A stretch of 64,000 nt of DNA from Pseudomonadota bacterium (lineage in GTDB: Bacteria > Pseudomonadota > Alphaproteobacteria > Rhodospirillales > Magnetospirillaceae): positions 1-64,000 of the forward strand of contig JAJXWP010000023.1 of the NCBI GenBank assembly GCA_021781575.1, in the 5' to 3' direction. Positions 18,743 to 28,141 of the stretch are shown here, one piece after another; position 1 is the first letter of the stretch, and every line of letters starts with the position of its first letter. A program made the position numbers and the translations under genes. The notes beneath the pieces are model-generated. The model worked only from the letters and a program-made list of their open reading frames with translations, did not search any database and was not told the DNA's origin.

Positions 18743-21700
18743 TCATGCCCGGCCTTCCTCCGCTTCCTCGTCGGGGCGGCGGAAGCGGCGGGCCAGCCTG
18801 CCAAACGCCAGATAGATCACCGGCGTGGTGAACAGCGTCAGCAGTTGGCTCAGGATCAGCCCGCCGACGATGGAAACGCCCAGCGGATGGCGCAGTTCCG
18901 AGCCGGTGCCGGTTCCCAGCATCAGGGGCAGGGCGCCCAGCAGCGCCGCCATGGTGGTCATCAGGATCGGCCGGAAGCGTAACAGGCAGGCCTGGTAGAT
19001 GGCATCGCGCGGCGTCTTGCCTTCATTGCGCTCGGCGTCGATGGCGAAATCCACCATCATGATGCCGTTCTTCTTGACGATGCCCATCAGCAGGATCACG
19101 CCGATGATGCCGATGACACCCAGATCCGAGCCGGCCATCATCAGCGCCAGCAAAGCCCCGATGCCGGCGGAGGGCAGGGTCGACAGGATGGTCACCGGGT
19201 GGATGTAGCTTTCGTAGAGCACACCCAGGACGATGTACATGGTGACCAGGGCGGCCAGGATGAGGAACACTTCGTTGGACAGCGACGACTGGAAGGCCAT
19301 GGCCGCGCCCTGGAATCTGGTGATGACGCTCTCCGGCAGGGCGATTTCCCGTTCGGCCTGGCGGATCGCCGCGACCGCTCCGCCCAGCGAAGCGCCGGGG
19401 GCGAGGTTGAACGAGATGGTGACGGCAGGGAACTGTCCCAGATGGTTGACTTCCAGCGGCACCATCCGCTCGCTGACCGTGGCGATGGCCGACAGCGGCA
19501 CCTGTCCGCCGACGGAGGAGGGCAGGTAGATCGAGGACAGGGACGTGAGGCTCGCCTGCACCGCCGGGTCGCTCTCCAGGATCACCCGGTACTGATTCGA
19601 CTCGGTGAAAATGGTCGAGATGATGCGCTGGCCGAAAGCATCGTACAGGGCGTTGTCGACGGTCGCCGGGGTGATGCCGAAGCGTCCAGCGGTGTCGCGG
19701 TCGATCTTGATATAGGCGGCCAGGCCGTTATCCTGGGCGTTGCTGGTCACGTCGGCCAGTTCCGGCCGGCGGGCCAGGTCGGCCACCAGCCGCGGTGCCC
19801 AGGCGGCCAGTTCGTCGGGGTTGGCGTCTTCGAGGACGAACTGGTACTGCGTGCGGCTGACTGTGGCGTCGATGGTCAGGTCCTGCACCGGCTGCATATA
19901 GAGATCAATGCCACCCACACCGGCGGTCTCGGCCTGCAGGCGGCGGATCACTTCGCTGGCGGTGACGCGGCGCTGCTCCTTCGGCTTCAGATTGATCAGC
20001 AGGCGGCCACTGTTCAGCGTGGTATTGGTGCCGTCGACTCCGATGAACGACGACAGACTGTCGACGTCGGGATCCTTGAGAATAGCGGCGGCCAGCGCCT
20101 CCTGGCGTTCCGCCATGGCGGCGAAGGAAGCGGACTGGGGGGCCTCCGAGACGCCCTGGATCAGCCCGGTGTCCTGGACCGGGAAGAAGCCTTTCGGAAT
20201 GATGATATAAAGGACCACCGTCAGCACCAGGGTGCCCAGTGCCACCACCAGGGTCATCCGGGCATGGTTCAGGACCCAGGCCAGGGTCCGGCCATAAAGC
20301 GCGATCAGCGCGTCGAACCAGCGGCCGGCCCAGCGGTTGGCCAGTGACGCTTCGGCCGGCTCGTGATGGCGCAGCAGCTTGGCGCAGAGCATGGGAACCA
20401 GGGTCAGCGACACCACCGCCGAAATGAGGATGGTAACTGCCAGGGTGATGGCGAATTCGCGGAACAGACGGCCGACCACGTCGCCCATGAACAGCAACGG
20501 GATCAGCACCGCGATCAGCGAGATGGTCAGCGACACGATGGTGAAGCCGATCTGCTCCGAGCCCTTCAGCGCCGCCTTCAGCGGTGATTCTCCCTGTTCT
20601 ATGTAACGGGCGATGTTCTCGATCATCACGATGGCGTCGTCGACGACGAAGCCGGTGGCGATGGTCAGCGCCATCAGCGACAGGTTGTTGATGGAGAAGC
20701 CCGCCAGATACATCACGCCAAAGGTGCCGACCAGTGACAGCGGCACCGACAGGCTGGGAATGATGGTCGCCGGGATGTTGCGCAGGAAGACGAAGATCAC
20801 CGCCACCACCAGCAACACCGCCAGGGCCAGCTCGAATTCGACATCGGCCACCGAGGCGCGGATGGTGTTGGTGCGGTCGGTCAGCACGGCGACATCCACC
20901 GCTGCCGGCAGCGCGCTCTTCAGTTCGGGCAGCAGCGCCTTGACGCTGTCCGCCACCTGGATGACGTTGGCCCCCGGTTGACGCTGGACGTTGAGGATGA
21001 CCGCCGGCACGGTGTTCATCCAGGCGGCCAGTTTGGTGTTCTCCGGACCGTCGACCACCTTGGCCACGTCGGATAGCAGGACCGGAGAGCCGCTCTTGTA
21101 GGCGACGACGAGCTTCTCGTATTCCGCGGCGCTCTTCAGCTGGTCGTTGGCGTTGATGGTGTAGGCGCGGCTGGGTCCGTCGAAACTGCCTTTCGGCGTG
21201 TTGACATTGGCATTGGCAATGGTGGTGCGCAGGTCGTCGATGTTGAGACCGTAGGCGGCCAACGCCGTCGGATTGGCCTGGACGCGCACAGCCGGGCGCT
21301 GGCCACCGCTGATGCTGACCAGGCCGACGCCGGCCAGCTGCGAGATCTTCTGTGCCAGGCGGGTGTCCGCCAGGTCCTCCACCTGGGTGAGCGGCAGCGT
21401 CTTCGACGTCACCGCCAGAGTGATGATCGGCGCGTCGGCCGGATTGACCTTGGCATAGATGGGCGGAGCCGGCAGGTCTGGAGGCAAGAGGTTGCCGGCG
21501 GCATTGATCGCCGCCTGAACTTCCTGCTCGGCGACATCGAGGCTGATGTCGAGGGTGAACTGCAGGGTGATCACCGAGGCTCCGGCCGAACTGGACGAGG
21601 ACATCTGGTTCAGGCTCGGCATTTGGCCGAACTGGCGTTCCAGCGGGGCGGTGACCGACGAGGTCATCACCTCCGGGCTGGCACCGGGATAGAAGGTTTG

Positions 21701-21841
21701 TACCTGGATGGTCGGGTAGTCGACTTCAGGCAGCGCCGATAACGGCAGGAAGTGAAAGGCCACCAGCCCGACCAGCAGAATCGCCACCATGAACAGCGAT
21801 GTCGCGACCGGGCGCAGGATGAAAGGACGGGAGGGATTCAT
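18743..21841 (-). CDS. mdtB: RND multidrug efflux permease, MdtB-like
   Basis: 1032-residue RND pump of standard length. It begins [20 protein letters not shown], carries the proton-relay helix [19 protein letters not shown], and has the porter and funnel domains in usual order. It sits between the MdtA-like adaptor (12 bases upstream) and the MdtC-like pump (85 bases downstream). The 85-base gap contains a short C-run/G-run hairpin (around 18672-18700) that might tune MdtC translation. In E. coli the two pumps form a B2C trimer in which MdtB drives proton flow; the same division of labour is inferred here. Confidence 0.92.
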   Translation of the reverse strand: MNPSRPFILRPVATSLFMVAILLVGLVAFHFLPLSALPEVDYPTIQVQTFYPGASPEVMTSSVTAPLERQFGQMPSLNQMSSSSSAGASVITLQFTLDISLDVAEQEVQAAINAAGNLLPPDLPAPPIYAKVNPADAPIITLAVTSKTLPLTQVEDLADTRLAQKISQLAGVGLVSISGGQRPAVRVQANPTALAAYGLNIDDLRTTIANANVNTPKGSFDGPSRAYTINANDQLKSAAEYEKLVVAYKSGSPVLLSDVAKVVDGPENTKLAAWMNTVPAVILNVQRQPGANVIQVADSVKALLPELKSALPAAVDVAVLTDRTNTIRASVADVEFELALAVLLVVAVIFVFLRNIPATIIPSLSVPLSLVGTFGVMYLAGFSINNLSLMALTIATGFVVDDAIVMIENIARYIEQGESPLKAALKGSEQIGFTIVSLTISLIAVLIPLLFMGDVVGRLFREFAITLAVTILISAVVSLTLVPMLCAKLLRHHEPAEASLANRWAGRWFDALIALYGRTLAWVLNHARMTLVVALGTLVLTVVLYIIIPKGFFPVQDTGLIQGVSEAPQSASFAAMAERQEALAAAILKDPDVDSLSSFIGVDGTNTTLNSGRLLINLKPKEQRRVTASEVIRRLQAETAGVGGIDLYMQPVQDLTIDATVSRTQYQFVLEDANPDELAAWAPRLVADLARRPELADVTSNAQDNGLAAYIKIDRDTAGRFGITPATVDNALYDAFGQRIISTIFTESNQYRVILESDPAVQASLTSLSSIYLPSSVGGQVPLSAIATVSERMVPLEVNHLGQFPAVTISFNLAPGASLGGAVAAIRQAEREIALPESVITRFQGAAMAFQSSLSNEVFLILAALVTMYIVLGVLYESYIHPVTILSTLPSAGIGALLALMMAGSDLGVIGIIGVILLMGIVKKNGIMMVDFAIDAERNEGKTPRDAIYQACLLRFRPILMTTMAALLGALPLMLGTGTGSELRHPLGVSIVGGLILSQLLTLFTTPVIYLAFGRLARRFRRPDEEAEEGRA

Positions 21842-21853
21842 GGCGAATGTCCC

Positions 21854-23110
21854 TCACTGTTCCTTCGCCCGGTGATGGCCGCCGTTCTTCGGAGCTCCTT
21901 CTTTCGCTCCGGGCAGCGTTACCTTGGCGCCCTCACGAAGCTTGTCCGCACCGTCGACCACCACCTGTTCGCCCGGCTCCAGCCCGCTCAGTACGGCGAC
22001 GTCCGAGCCGGAGACCGGGCCGAGTTTGACCGGCCGAACCGTTACCGTGTCGTCCGCCTTGACCACATAGACAAATGTTCCCGGCGCGCCGCGCTGGATG
22101 GCGGCGGTGGGCATGACGGTGGCATCGTGCAGGCTGTCGACCAGCAGTTGGGCATTGACGAACTGATTGGGGAACAGCATGCCGTCGGCGTTGTCGAACA
22201 GGGCGCGCAGCTTCACCGTGCCGGTGCTGGGGTCGATCTGGTTGTCCATCCATTCCAGCTTGCCTTCGGCTAGTTTGGTGGTGCCGCTACGGTCAAAGGC
22301 GCTGACCGGTAGCGCCGCCCCGCTGTGCAGCCGCTTGAGGACGCGCGGCAGATCGTCTTCCGGCAGGACGAAAATGACGGTGATGGGCTGCATCTGGGTG
22401 ATGACGACGATGCCGTTGGGGTCGGAGGCCTGCACGTAATTGCCCGGGTCCACCTGGCGCAGGCCGACCCGACCGGTGACCGGCGCGGTGATGTGGCAAT
22501 AGGTCAGGTTCAGTTTGGCCGTGTCGATCAGCGCCTGATCGGTGGCGACAGTGCCCCGGTACTGCTGGACCAGCGCATCCTGGGTGTCCGCCTGCTGCCG
22601 GGCGATGGAGTCCTGGGCAACCAGCGTGCGATAGCGCTTGAGGTCGAGTTCTGCATTCTTCAGCAGCGCCTGGTCGCGCAGCAGTTGGCCTTCGTATTGC
22701 TGCAACTGACGTTCATAGGGGCGCGGGTCGATCTGGGCGATGAAGTCGCCCCGGCGCACCATTTGACCTTCCTGAAAGCCGACATTTTGCAGGTAGCCGG
22801 CGATCTCGGTCTTCACCGTCACCGTCGCCAGCGGTGTCACCGTGCCCAGGCCGGTGAAGGTGATGCCGATGTCACCCTTGTGTACCGGCACTGCCACCAC
22901 CGGCGTCGGACCGCCAGGGCCGTGCCGGTGGCCCCCGGCATTCGACGGAACGGCATGCGGACGGAGCACCACCCAGGCGAGCGCCCCGGCCGCCGCCACG
23001 AGGAGCACCGCCCAAACGGCCAGCCGCCGCTTGCCGCGCGAGATCGCCGCGGCCCGTTGGATCGGACCGGTCTCACCTCGGCTGTGGGATTCCATCTGGT
23101 CGAGTGTCAT
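21854..23110 (-). CDS. mdtA: RND periplasmic adaptor, MdtA-like
   Basis: 418-residue membrane-fusion protein. An N-terminal TM anchor (about 30-48) is followed by a His/Gly/Pro-rich linker (GGHRHGPGGPTP), a lipoyl-like half (VKTEIAGYLQNVGFQEGQ), an alpha-hairpin (about 130-190), the second lipoyl half (YCHITAPVTGRVGLRQVDPG), a beta-barrel and a membrane-proximal domain. It bridges the inner-membrane pump and outer-membrane channel. First gene of the minus-strand operon mdtA-mdtB-mdtC-OMF-TauE. The ATG at 23110 has no strong ribosome-binding site. The 600-base region upstream contains the promoter and a dispersed repeat. No adjacent regulator or two-component system is seen. Confidence 0.9.
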   Translation of the reverse strand: MTLDQMESHSRGETGPIQRAAAISRGKRRLAVWAVLLVAAAGALAWVVLRPHAVPSNAGGHRHGPGGPTPVVAVPVHKGDIGITFTGLGTVTPLATVTVKTEIAGYLQNVGFQEGQMVRRGDFIAQIDPRPYERQLQQYEGQLLRDQALLKNAELDLKRYRTLVAQDSIARQQADTQDALVQQYRGTVATDQALIDTAKLNLTYCHITAPVTGRVGLRQVDPGNYVQASDPNGIVVITQMQPITVIFVLPEDDLPRVLKRLHSGAALPVSAFDRSGTTKLAEGKLEWMDNQIDPSTGTVKLRALFDNADGMLFPNQFVNAQLLVDSLHDATVMPTAAIQRGAPGTFVYVVKADDTVTVRPVKLGPVSGSDVAVLSGLEPGEQVVVDGADKLREGAKVTLPGAKEGAPKNGGHHRAKEQ

Positions 23111-23482
23111 GGCGAAGGGGGTTTCCGAACAAGGGCCAGGTCAATCATATCGGACGGCGGCGAAGCAAGCCGCGGGGTGGCCCGGCGGGTGCCGCTTCGC
23201 CGTGTGCAAACGAGCCAAGCTAGCCTTTCCGTATTTCGTCAATATGACCGGCATGGGGGGATTCTGTTACAGCGTGTTACATCGGGCGAGGCGACGAAAA
23301 TAGGGGATGGAGGCCGCTGCTGGCAAGGCGGCCCGGGCGCAGGAACAGCTAATACCTTTACACCGCCGGTGCGGTGCCTATGCCTCTTCCTGTGCCGGCG
23401 ATCGGTGACAATCTTTAGCAACAGCCTCCTAGGGTTCGCCCCAGACGCTTGGTTTTGTCCTTCGCCGGGCGGGGCCTGCGGT
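23111..23482. other. Intergenic region upstream of mdtA
   Basis: About 370 bases between the divergent mdtA-like and HlyIII-like genes, before the repeat block begins. It should hold the mdtA promoter on the minus strand, but I find no convincing -35/-10 pair or operator. Short open frames here have no recognisable product. Confidence 0.35.
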
Positions 23483-23704
23483 CCCTTGGTCGCCGCCTCG
23501 ACGGCGGCTGGTTGGCTGATTTCCTTGTTCCAGCGCCCATTGCGGGCGCGGCCGTGCCGCCCGCTCGCGGGCAAACGACGCCCGCAGGGCGGCCCGGAGC
23601 ATCGCGGAGGGCGGGCAAAGCCCACAACGGCGCGGATGCGCCTGCCCGGCGAGGCACTGTGATACAGTTGGTGCATTGAACCATCTGAATGGCTCAATGC
23701 ACCA
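23483..23704. repeat. Dispersed palindromic intergenic repeat, copy 2
   Basis: Bases 23483-23549 match the reverse complement of 23-89 with about 3 differences over 67 bases. Bases 23627-23704 match 87-161 in direct orientation, including the GCGGATGCGCC and CCCGGCGAGG cores and the terminal hairpin. Relative to copy 1, one block is therefore inverted with respect to the other, and about 77 unrelated GC-rich bases lie between. No target-site duplication or transposase was identified. Confidence 0.75.
23669..23704 (+). promoter_or_regulatory. Long hairpin abutting the ribosome-binding site of the HlyIII-like gene
   Basis: Perfect 11-base arms TGGTGCATTGA (23669-23679) and TCAATGCACCA (23694-23704) enclose a further CCAT-CTGA-ATGG stem-loop. 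The 3' arm ends one base before the AAGGAG ribosome-binding site (23706-23711) of the gene starting at 23717. Compared with copy 1 (130-161) the arms have paired changes that keep pairing. It may act as a 5'-UTR stabiliser or translation modulator, an inference. Confidence 0.5.
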
Positions 23705-23716
23705 GAAGGAGCAAAG

Positions 23717-24364
23717 ATGGCTGCGCGACAGGAGGAGATTGCCGACATCGCGATTCAGGCGCTCGGCCTGACGGCCAGCATCATCGGCGTCGGCGCCCTG
23801 ATTTATCTGACCGTTACTTGGACCGACAGCATGGCCACGGCCGCCGCTCTTACCTACGGCGCTACGCTGATCGCCATGTTCGCCTGTTCGATCCTCAATG
23901 CCACCGTCCGCCATCCGGTGCGCCGGTCCGTGGTCCGGCTTCTCGACCATTCGGTCATTTATTTTCTCATCGCCGGCACTTATACGCCGTTTTGCCTGCT
24001 GGCCATCGGCGGGCCGCGTGGCGCCGACCTGCTGCTCGGCGTCTGGGTGGCCGCTTGTCTCGGCGTGCTGATCCGCATCCTGTCGCATCGCCGGTTGAAG
24101 AGCGCCGTCATCACGCTTTATGTGTTGCTGGGTTGGTCGGGGCTGATCCATCTCGACCTGATTTTGCAGCGGGTAACCAGCACCGCTCTGATGCTGCTCG
24201 CCTTGGGTGGGGTGCTCTATACCATCGGTGCGCCGATCCACCGCTGGTCCGGCCTGCGCTACCATAGCGCCATTTGGCATACCTGCGTGCTGGCCGCCGC
24301 CGCCTGCCACTATGGGGCGATCCTGCTGATCCTGACGACGTTTCACGGCCAGTCGGTGGCTTGA
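23717..24364 (+). CDS. Hemolysin III family (PAQR-like) membrane protein
   Basis: 215 residues with seven hydrophobic segments. The HlyIII/PAQR motifs are present: LDHSVIYFLIAGTYTPF, with the Asp-His of the zinc site, and HSAIWHTCVLAAAACHY near the C-terminus, which provides two His ligands. Related proteins act in membrane-lipid homeostasis; the hemolysin name is historical. The start ATG 23717 has an ideal AAGGAG. A repeat-borne hairpin lies immediately upstream. It faces convergently towards glpK. The N-terminus carries a short hydrophilic lead before TM1. Confidence 0.88.
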   Translation: MAARQEEIADIAIQALGLTASIIGVGALIYLTVTWTDSMATAAALTYGATLIAMFACSILNATVRHPVRRSVVRLLDHSVIYFLIAGTYTPFCLLAIGGPRGADLLLGVWVAACLGVLIRILSHRRLKSAVITLYVLLGWSGLIHLDLILQRVTSTALMLLALGGVLYTIGAPIHRWSGLRYHSAIWHTCVLAAAACHYGAILLILTTFHGQSVA

Positions 24365-24511
24365 ACCCGGAAATCAGTGGCCAAGTAGTCCGATGGCCGC
24401 CAGGGGATCGTTCAGGTGCGGCGTCAATCGCCATCGATCGTCTCCTGGTTGATCCGTTGGTTCAACAGGGGGCCGAAGGAGTGGTTCTCGAACCGGACGG
24501 TGGTTCGCAGG

Positions 24512-25984
24512 TCATGTGCCGCGCAGGCGGGCGATGGCATCGCGCCATCCTTCGAGCAGGCCGGCCCGCCGGTCGGCGGGGAGGGCGGGCTCGAAGCGGG
24601 CCTCGCGTTCCCAGCAGGCGGCGATGTCGTCCAGCGAACCGAATAGTCCGGCCTGCAGGCCGGCCAGGAAAGCGGCGCCGAGGGCCGTCGTTTCGGCTTC
24701 CCTCGGCCGCTCCACCGGTACCGCCAGCAGGTCGGCGAGGAACTGCATGAGCCAGGAATTGGCCACCATGCCTCCGTCGACGCGCAAGGCGGCTACGTGC
24801 GAAGCGCCATCGGCGCTCATCGCTTCGAGCAGGTCGTTGGTCTGGTAGCAGACCGCTTCGAGGGCGGCGCGAACGATCTCGGCGATGCCGGTTGCCCGGG
24901 TCAGGCCGAAGATGGCGCCGCGTGCCTCGGGATCCCAATAGGGTGCGCCCAGGCCGGTGAAAGCGGGAACCAGGTAGACGCCGCTGTTGTGGCCGAGACC
25001 AGCGGCCAGGGCCTCGGTTTCGCCGGCGCTCTTGATCAGTTTGAGGCCGTCGCGCAACCATTGCACTGCGGCGCCGGCGACGAAGATGCTGCCTTCAAGC
25101 GCGTAGGTCGGGACGCCGTCCAGGCGGTAGGCCAGGGTGGTCAGCAGGCGGTGGCGCGAGGCGAGCGGCCGGGCCCCGCTATTCATCAGCATGAAACAGC
25201 CCGTGCCATAAGTGCTCTTCACCATGCCGGGAGAGAAACAGGCCTGGCCGACGGTGGCGGCCTGCTGGTCCCCGGCCATTCCGCCGATGGTCAGGCGCCT
25301 GGGCACCAGTCCCGCCGCCGTCGTGCCGAAATGGGCCACATTGTCGCGCACGTCGGGCATCAGGCAGCGAGGAATGCCGAACAGGCGCAGCAGGTCGTCG
25401 TCCCAGCATTGGCGGTGGATGTCGAACAGCAGCGTGCGCGCCGCGTTGGTGGCGTCGGTGGCGTGAACGGCTCCGCCGGTCAGGCGCCACAGCAGGAAGC
25501 TGTCGACGGTGCCACAGGCCAGGGCTCCGCGTTCGGCGGCGGCGCGTGCTCCCGGTATGTTGTCCAGCAGCCAGGCGATCTTGCTGGCCGAGAAATAGGG
25601 GTCGAGCAGCAGGCCGGTGCGCGCCGTCACCATCGGCTCGTGGCCTTCGCCGATGAGGCGGCGACACAACGGCGCGGTGCGGCGATCCTGCCATACGATC
25701 GCCCGGGCGATCGGCTTGCCGCTGGCCCGGTCCCAGACGACCGTGGTCTCCCGCTGGTTGGTGATGCCGACCGCGGCGATGCGGTGCTCCGTGGCGCCGA
25801 GCACCCGGTGCGTCAGTTCGACGACCTGTTCCCAGATCTGCTCGGCGTCGTGCTCGACCCAGCCGTCGGCCGGGTAGTACTGGGTCAGTTCGCGCTGGGC
25901 CTTGGCAAGGGTGCGGCCTCGGGAATCGAAAAGGATTGTCCGGGTGCTTGTGGTGCCCTGATCGATGGCAAGGAGGCAATCCAT
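24512..25984 (-). CDS. glpK: Glycerol kinase
   Basis: 490-residue FGGY-family kinase that phosphorylates glycerol to sn-glycerol 3-phosphate. Signatures are [15 protein letters not shown] at the N-terminus (phosphate-1 loop), [13 protein letters not shown] and [34 protein letters not shown] and [18 protein letters not shown] (second FGGY signature). Length is typical (about 495). No glpF, glpD or glpR is adjacent, so it is an isolated kinase gene. ATG 25984 is the natural start, agreeing with the family's N-terminus. It is divergent from the diiron-protein gene across about 130 bases. Confidence 0.95.
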   Translation of the reverse strand: MDCLLAIDQGTTSTRTILFDSRGRTLAKAQRELTQYYPADGWVEHDAEQIWEQVVELTHRVLGATEHRIAAVGITNQRETTVVWDRASGKPIARAIVWQDRRTAPLCRRLIGEGHEPMVTARTGLLLDPYFSASKIAWLLDNIPGARAAAERGALACGTVDSFLLWRLTGGAVHATDATNAARTLLFDIHRQCWDDDLLRLFGIPRCLMPDVRDNVAHFGTTAAGLVPRRLTIGGMAGDQQAATVGQACFSPGMVKSTYGTGCFMLMNSGARPLASRHRLLTTLAYRLDGVPTYALEGSIFVAGAAVQWLRDGLKLIKSAGETEALAAGLGHNSGVYLVPAFTGLGAPYWDPEARGAIFGLTRATGIAEIVRAALEAVCYQTNDLLEAMSADGASHVAALRVDGGMVANSWLMQFLADLLAVPVERPREAETTALGAAFLAGLQAGLFGSLDDIAACWEREARFEPALPADRRAGLLEGWRDAIARLRGT

Positions 25985-26119
25985 GGCGGGGGCTCCTGCA
26001 GTCCTGCTTCGCTCTATCTTGGTGGCTAGGGGCAGAAATGCACAGTATAATTAAAGTTGCATTGCATGCGATGACAGTGCTATCGCAGATGTTGAATTCT
26101 ATTGAGGAGGCGAATGGCC

Positions 26120-27334
26120 ATGCGGCAAGGGCGGTCGAATGAACTGCTGAGCATCATCGATGGGCGGCCGGTGCTGTCCGAGGCGGTTCATCCTATGTCG
26201 AACCTCCTGGAGCTGTCGGCCGAGGAGGTGCTGAGCGCCTTTCGTGAAAGCCAAAGCCGTGATTTCGCCGAGGTGGTCGACCAGGTCCAGCAGCCCGATT
26301 CGCCGCTCCACCGCCTGTTCGCCGAAATGCGGGCCGGAGTGCCGGCGGATAACCCCTTTCACGAACTGCCCCTGTTTCGCCAGGGTGCCTTGCGGCGGCT
26401 GTTCTTCGATCTGCACGAGCATGTGATGAGCCATCCGGTGTGGCGCCATCCATTCTTCGTGCGCGTTTTCGACGGCCGGTTCGATCGGACCCAGGCAACC
26501 GAGTTCGCCCTCCAGTATTTCAACCAGATCAAGAACACACGGCAATGCGTGGCGCTGGCCGTGGGGCGATTCCACGGCCTGATGCCGATGCCGTTCGGCC
26601 CGCTCAACGAGCGGATATCCGAGCTGACGCAAATCATCCTGGCCCAGCTGGTAGCGGACGAGTACGGCGTCGGCAGCCACGAACTGGCCGACTATCCGGC
26701 TGTCGACGGCATCCTGGCGGCGCGCACCCACATCCGGATGTATCGCCAGTTGTTCGAAGGCCTTGGCGTGCCGCCGGGCAGGCAGGACGTCGCCATGTTG
26801 CCCGGCATCGCCGACAATGTGCTCACTCAGCGCCTTCTGGCGGCAAGTCCGGCGTTTTCGCCGCTCGAGGCGCTGTCCTCGGTGGGCCTGGGCATGGAAT
26901 GGGGCGTGCCGGAATTCTTCAGCCTGTTGCTCGGCGGATTGATTCGCTTCGCCTGGCGGGCCGATCTGGCGCTGACGCCAAGGCATCTCGAAGTGTTCAT
27001 CGCCCATGTCCGCTTTGACGTGATCCACGCCGTCGCCGTGATGCTGGGCACCACCTTGCACATGGAACGGGAGGGGGACGTCGACGCGGTGAAGGGGGCC
27101 TGCAACACTTTGATGGCCGGCCGCTACGGCATGATGAGCGAACTCTACCGCCACGTGTTCGGCGAACCATGCGCAAGCCTCGCCGACATCGGCCTGGAAG
27201 CACGCTATGCCCTGCGCGACCGGCGCATCGCCGAAGAGTTGATCAAGGCCCGGCGGAACATCGACCCGTCCCGCGTCGTCGGTGGCGAGGCCTACGCCGA
27301 GAAACAGGACGTGCCATTCGTGTTCCTGTGCTAG
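26120..27334 (+). CDS. Haem-oxygenase-like diiron (iron-containing redox enzyme family) protein
   Basis: 404-residue helical protein with the HDO/PqqC-like fold signature. Candidate iron ligands are Glu181 (VADEYG), His204 (ARTHIRMY; His187 is an alternative), Glu260 (GLGMEWGVPEF) and the His296-x3-Asp300-x2-His303 helix (HVRFDVIH). Such proteins (UndA, BesC, SznF, CADD) use Fe2 and O2 for oxidative cleavages or hydroxylations. The long N-terminal part (about 1-100) is extra. Start: GAGGAGG precedes both ATG 26114 (3 bases) and ATG 26120 (9 bases); the latter spacing is better. It is followed after 9 bases by a glutamine amidotransferase. The substrate is unknown. Confidence 0.8.
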   Translation: MRQGRSNELLSIIDGRPVLSEAVHPMSNLLELSAEEVLSAFRESQSRDFAEVVDQVQQPDSPLHRLFAEMRAGVPADNPFHELPLFRQGALRRLFFDLHEHVMSHPVWRHPFFVRVFDGRFDRTQATEFALQYFNQIKNTRQCVALAVGRFHGLMPMPFGPLNERISELTQIILAQLVADEYGVGSHELADYPAVDGILAARTHIRMYRQLFEGLGVPPGRQDVAMLPGIADNVLTQRLLAASPAFSPLEALSSVGLGMEWGVPEFFSLLLGGLIRFAWRADLALTPRHLEVFIAHVRFDVIHAVAVMLGTTLHMEREGDVDAVKGACNTLMAGRYGMMSELYRHVFGEPCASLADIGLEARYALRDRRIAEELIKARRNIDPSRVVGGEAYAEKQDVPFVFLC

Positions 27335-27343
27335 AACTAACCG

Positions 27344-28045
27344 ATGAAGACCGCCATCGCCGTGCGCCATGTTCATTTCGAAGATCTCGGCCTGCTGGGG
27401 GATGCGCTGGCGGGTGGCGGCTTTCGGGTGGAGTACAGGGAAGCCGGGCTAGATCAGCTGGCCATCCGCGAACTGGCTGCGGCGGATCTGCTGGTGGTGC
27501 TGGGCGGGCCGATCGGCGCCTATGAAGAAGACATCTACCCCTTTCTCGGCGACGAGATCGATGCCGTCCGCAATCGGCTGGAAAACCGCCGGCCGACCTT
27601 GGGAATTTGCCTGGGCGCCCAAATCATGGCACGGGCGATGGGCAAGCGCGTCTATCCTTCCGGTGTCAAGGAGCTGGGCTGGGCACCGGTCAGCCTGACC
27701 GCGGCCGGTCGCGATTCAGTGCTCGGACAACTGGGTGAGCTGTCCGTCCTCCACTGGCATGGCGATACCTTCGACCTGCCCGAAGATGCTCGGCATCTGG
27801 CCAGGACCGGGCCGGTGGCCAATCAGGCCTTTGCCATCGGCGAGCATGCCCTCGGCCTGCAGTTCCATCTTGAGGCTCAGCCGGTCCAGTTGGAGCGCTG
27901 GTATATCGGCCACGCCGCCGAAATTGCGGCCACCCCCGGCATCGATGTGCCCGAACTGCGGCGCCAGGCGGATCGTCATGCACCGCTGTTGGCGGCGGCG
28001 GCGCGGCGTGTCTTCGCCGACTGGCTCGGCACCCTGCCGGGGTGA
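27344..28045 (+). CDS. Class I glutamine amidotransferase (GMP synthase-like)
   Basis: 233-residue stand-alone GATase1 domain. The catalytic triad is visible: Cys89 in LGICLGAQIMA, and His175 with Glu177 in LQFHLEAQP. The oxyanion strand VVLGGPIGAYEED is also typical. Proteins of this size (YgaJ/YbiU-like GuaA-type) hydrolyse glutamine or gamma-glutamyl compounds and partner with unknown synthases. It starts 9 bases after the diiron protein, so they form a two-gene operon. ATG 27344 lacks a strong ribosome-binding site; re-initiation from the upstream gene is plausible. Physiological substrate not identifiable. Confidence 0.87.
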   Translation: MKTAIAVRHVHFEDLGLLGDALAGGGFRVEYREAGLDQLAIRELAAADLLVVLGGPIGAYEEDIYPFLGDEIDAVRNRLENRRPTLGICLGAQIMARAMGKRVYPSGVKELGWAPVSLTAAGRDSVLGQLGELSVLHWHGDTFDLPEDARHLARTGPVANQAFAIGEHALGLQFHLEAQPVQLERWYIGHAAEIAATPGIDVPELRRQADRHAPLLAAAARRVFADWLGTLPG

Positions 28046-28048
28046 GAC

Positions 28049-28141
28049 ATGCAGCCCGAACTTCGCTCCGAGATCACTTGCCCTCAGTGCGGACACCGCA
28101 AGGTCGAGCTAAGTCTCTGTGGCGAATTGTCACTGGCCTGA
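28049..28141 (+). pseudogene. Truncated GDCCVxC-type small cysteine protein
   Basis: A 30-codon frame starting 4 bases after the amidotransferase stop. Its first 20 residues (MQPELRSEITCPQCGHRKVE) match the N-terminus of small GDCCVxC-domain proteins often found near mercury or metal-resistance genes. The frame then reads an unrelated LSLCGELSLA and stops, so the conserved Cys-rich C-terminal half is missing. It overlaps the stop of the convergent efflux gene at 28130. Best seen as a 3'-truncated relic produced where the export operon now joins. The identification is from memory of the family. Confidence 0.55.

Noticed and set aside
26046-26051. TATAAT -10 box before the diiron-protein gene
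   Set aside because: The nearest -35-like TTGGTG is 21 bases away, too far for a standard promoter.
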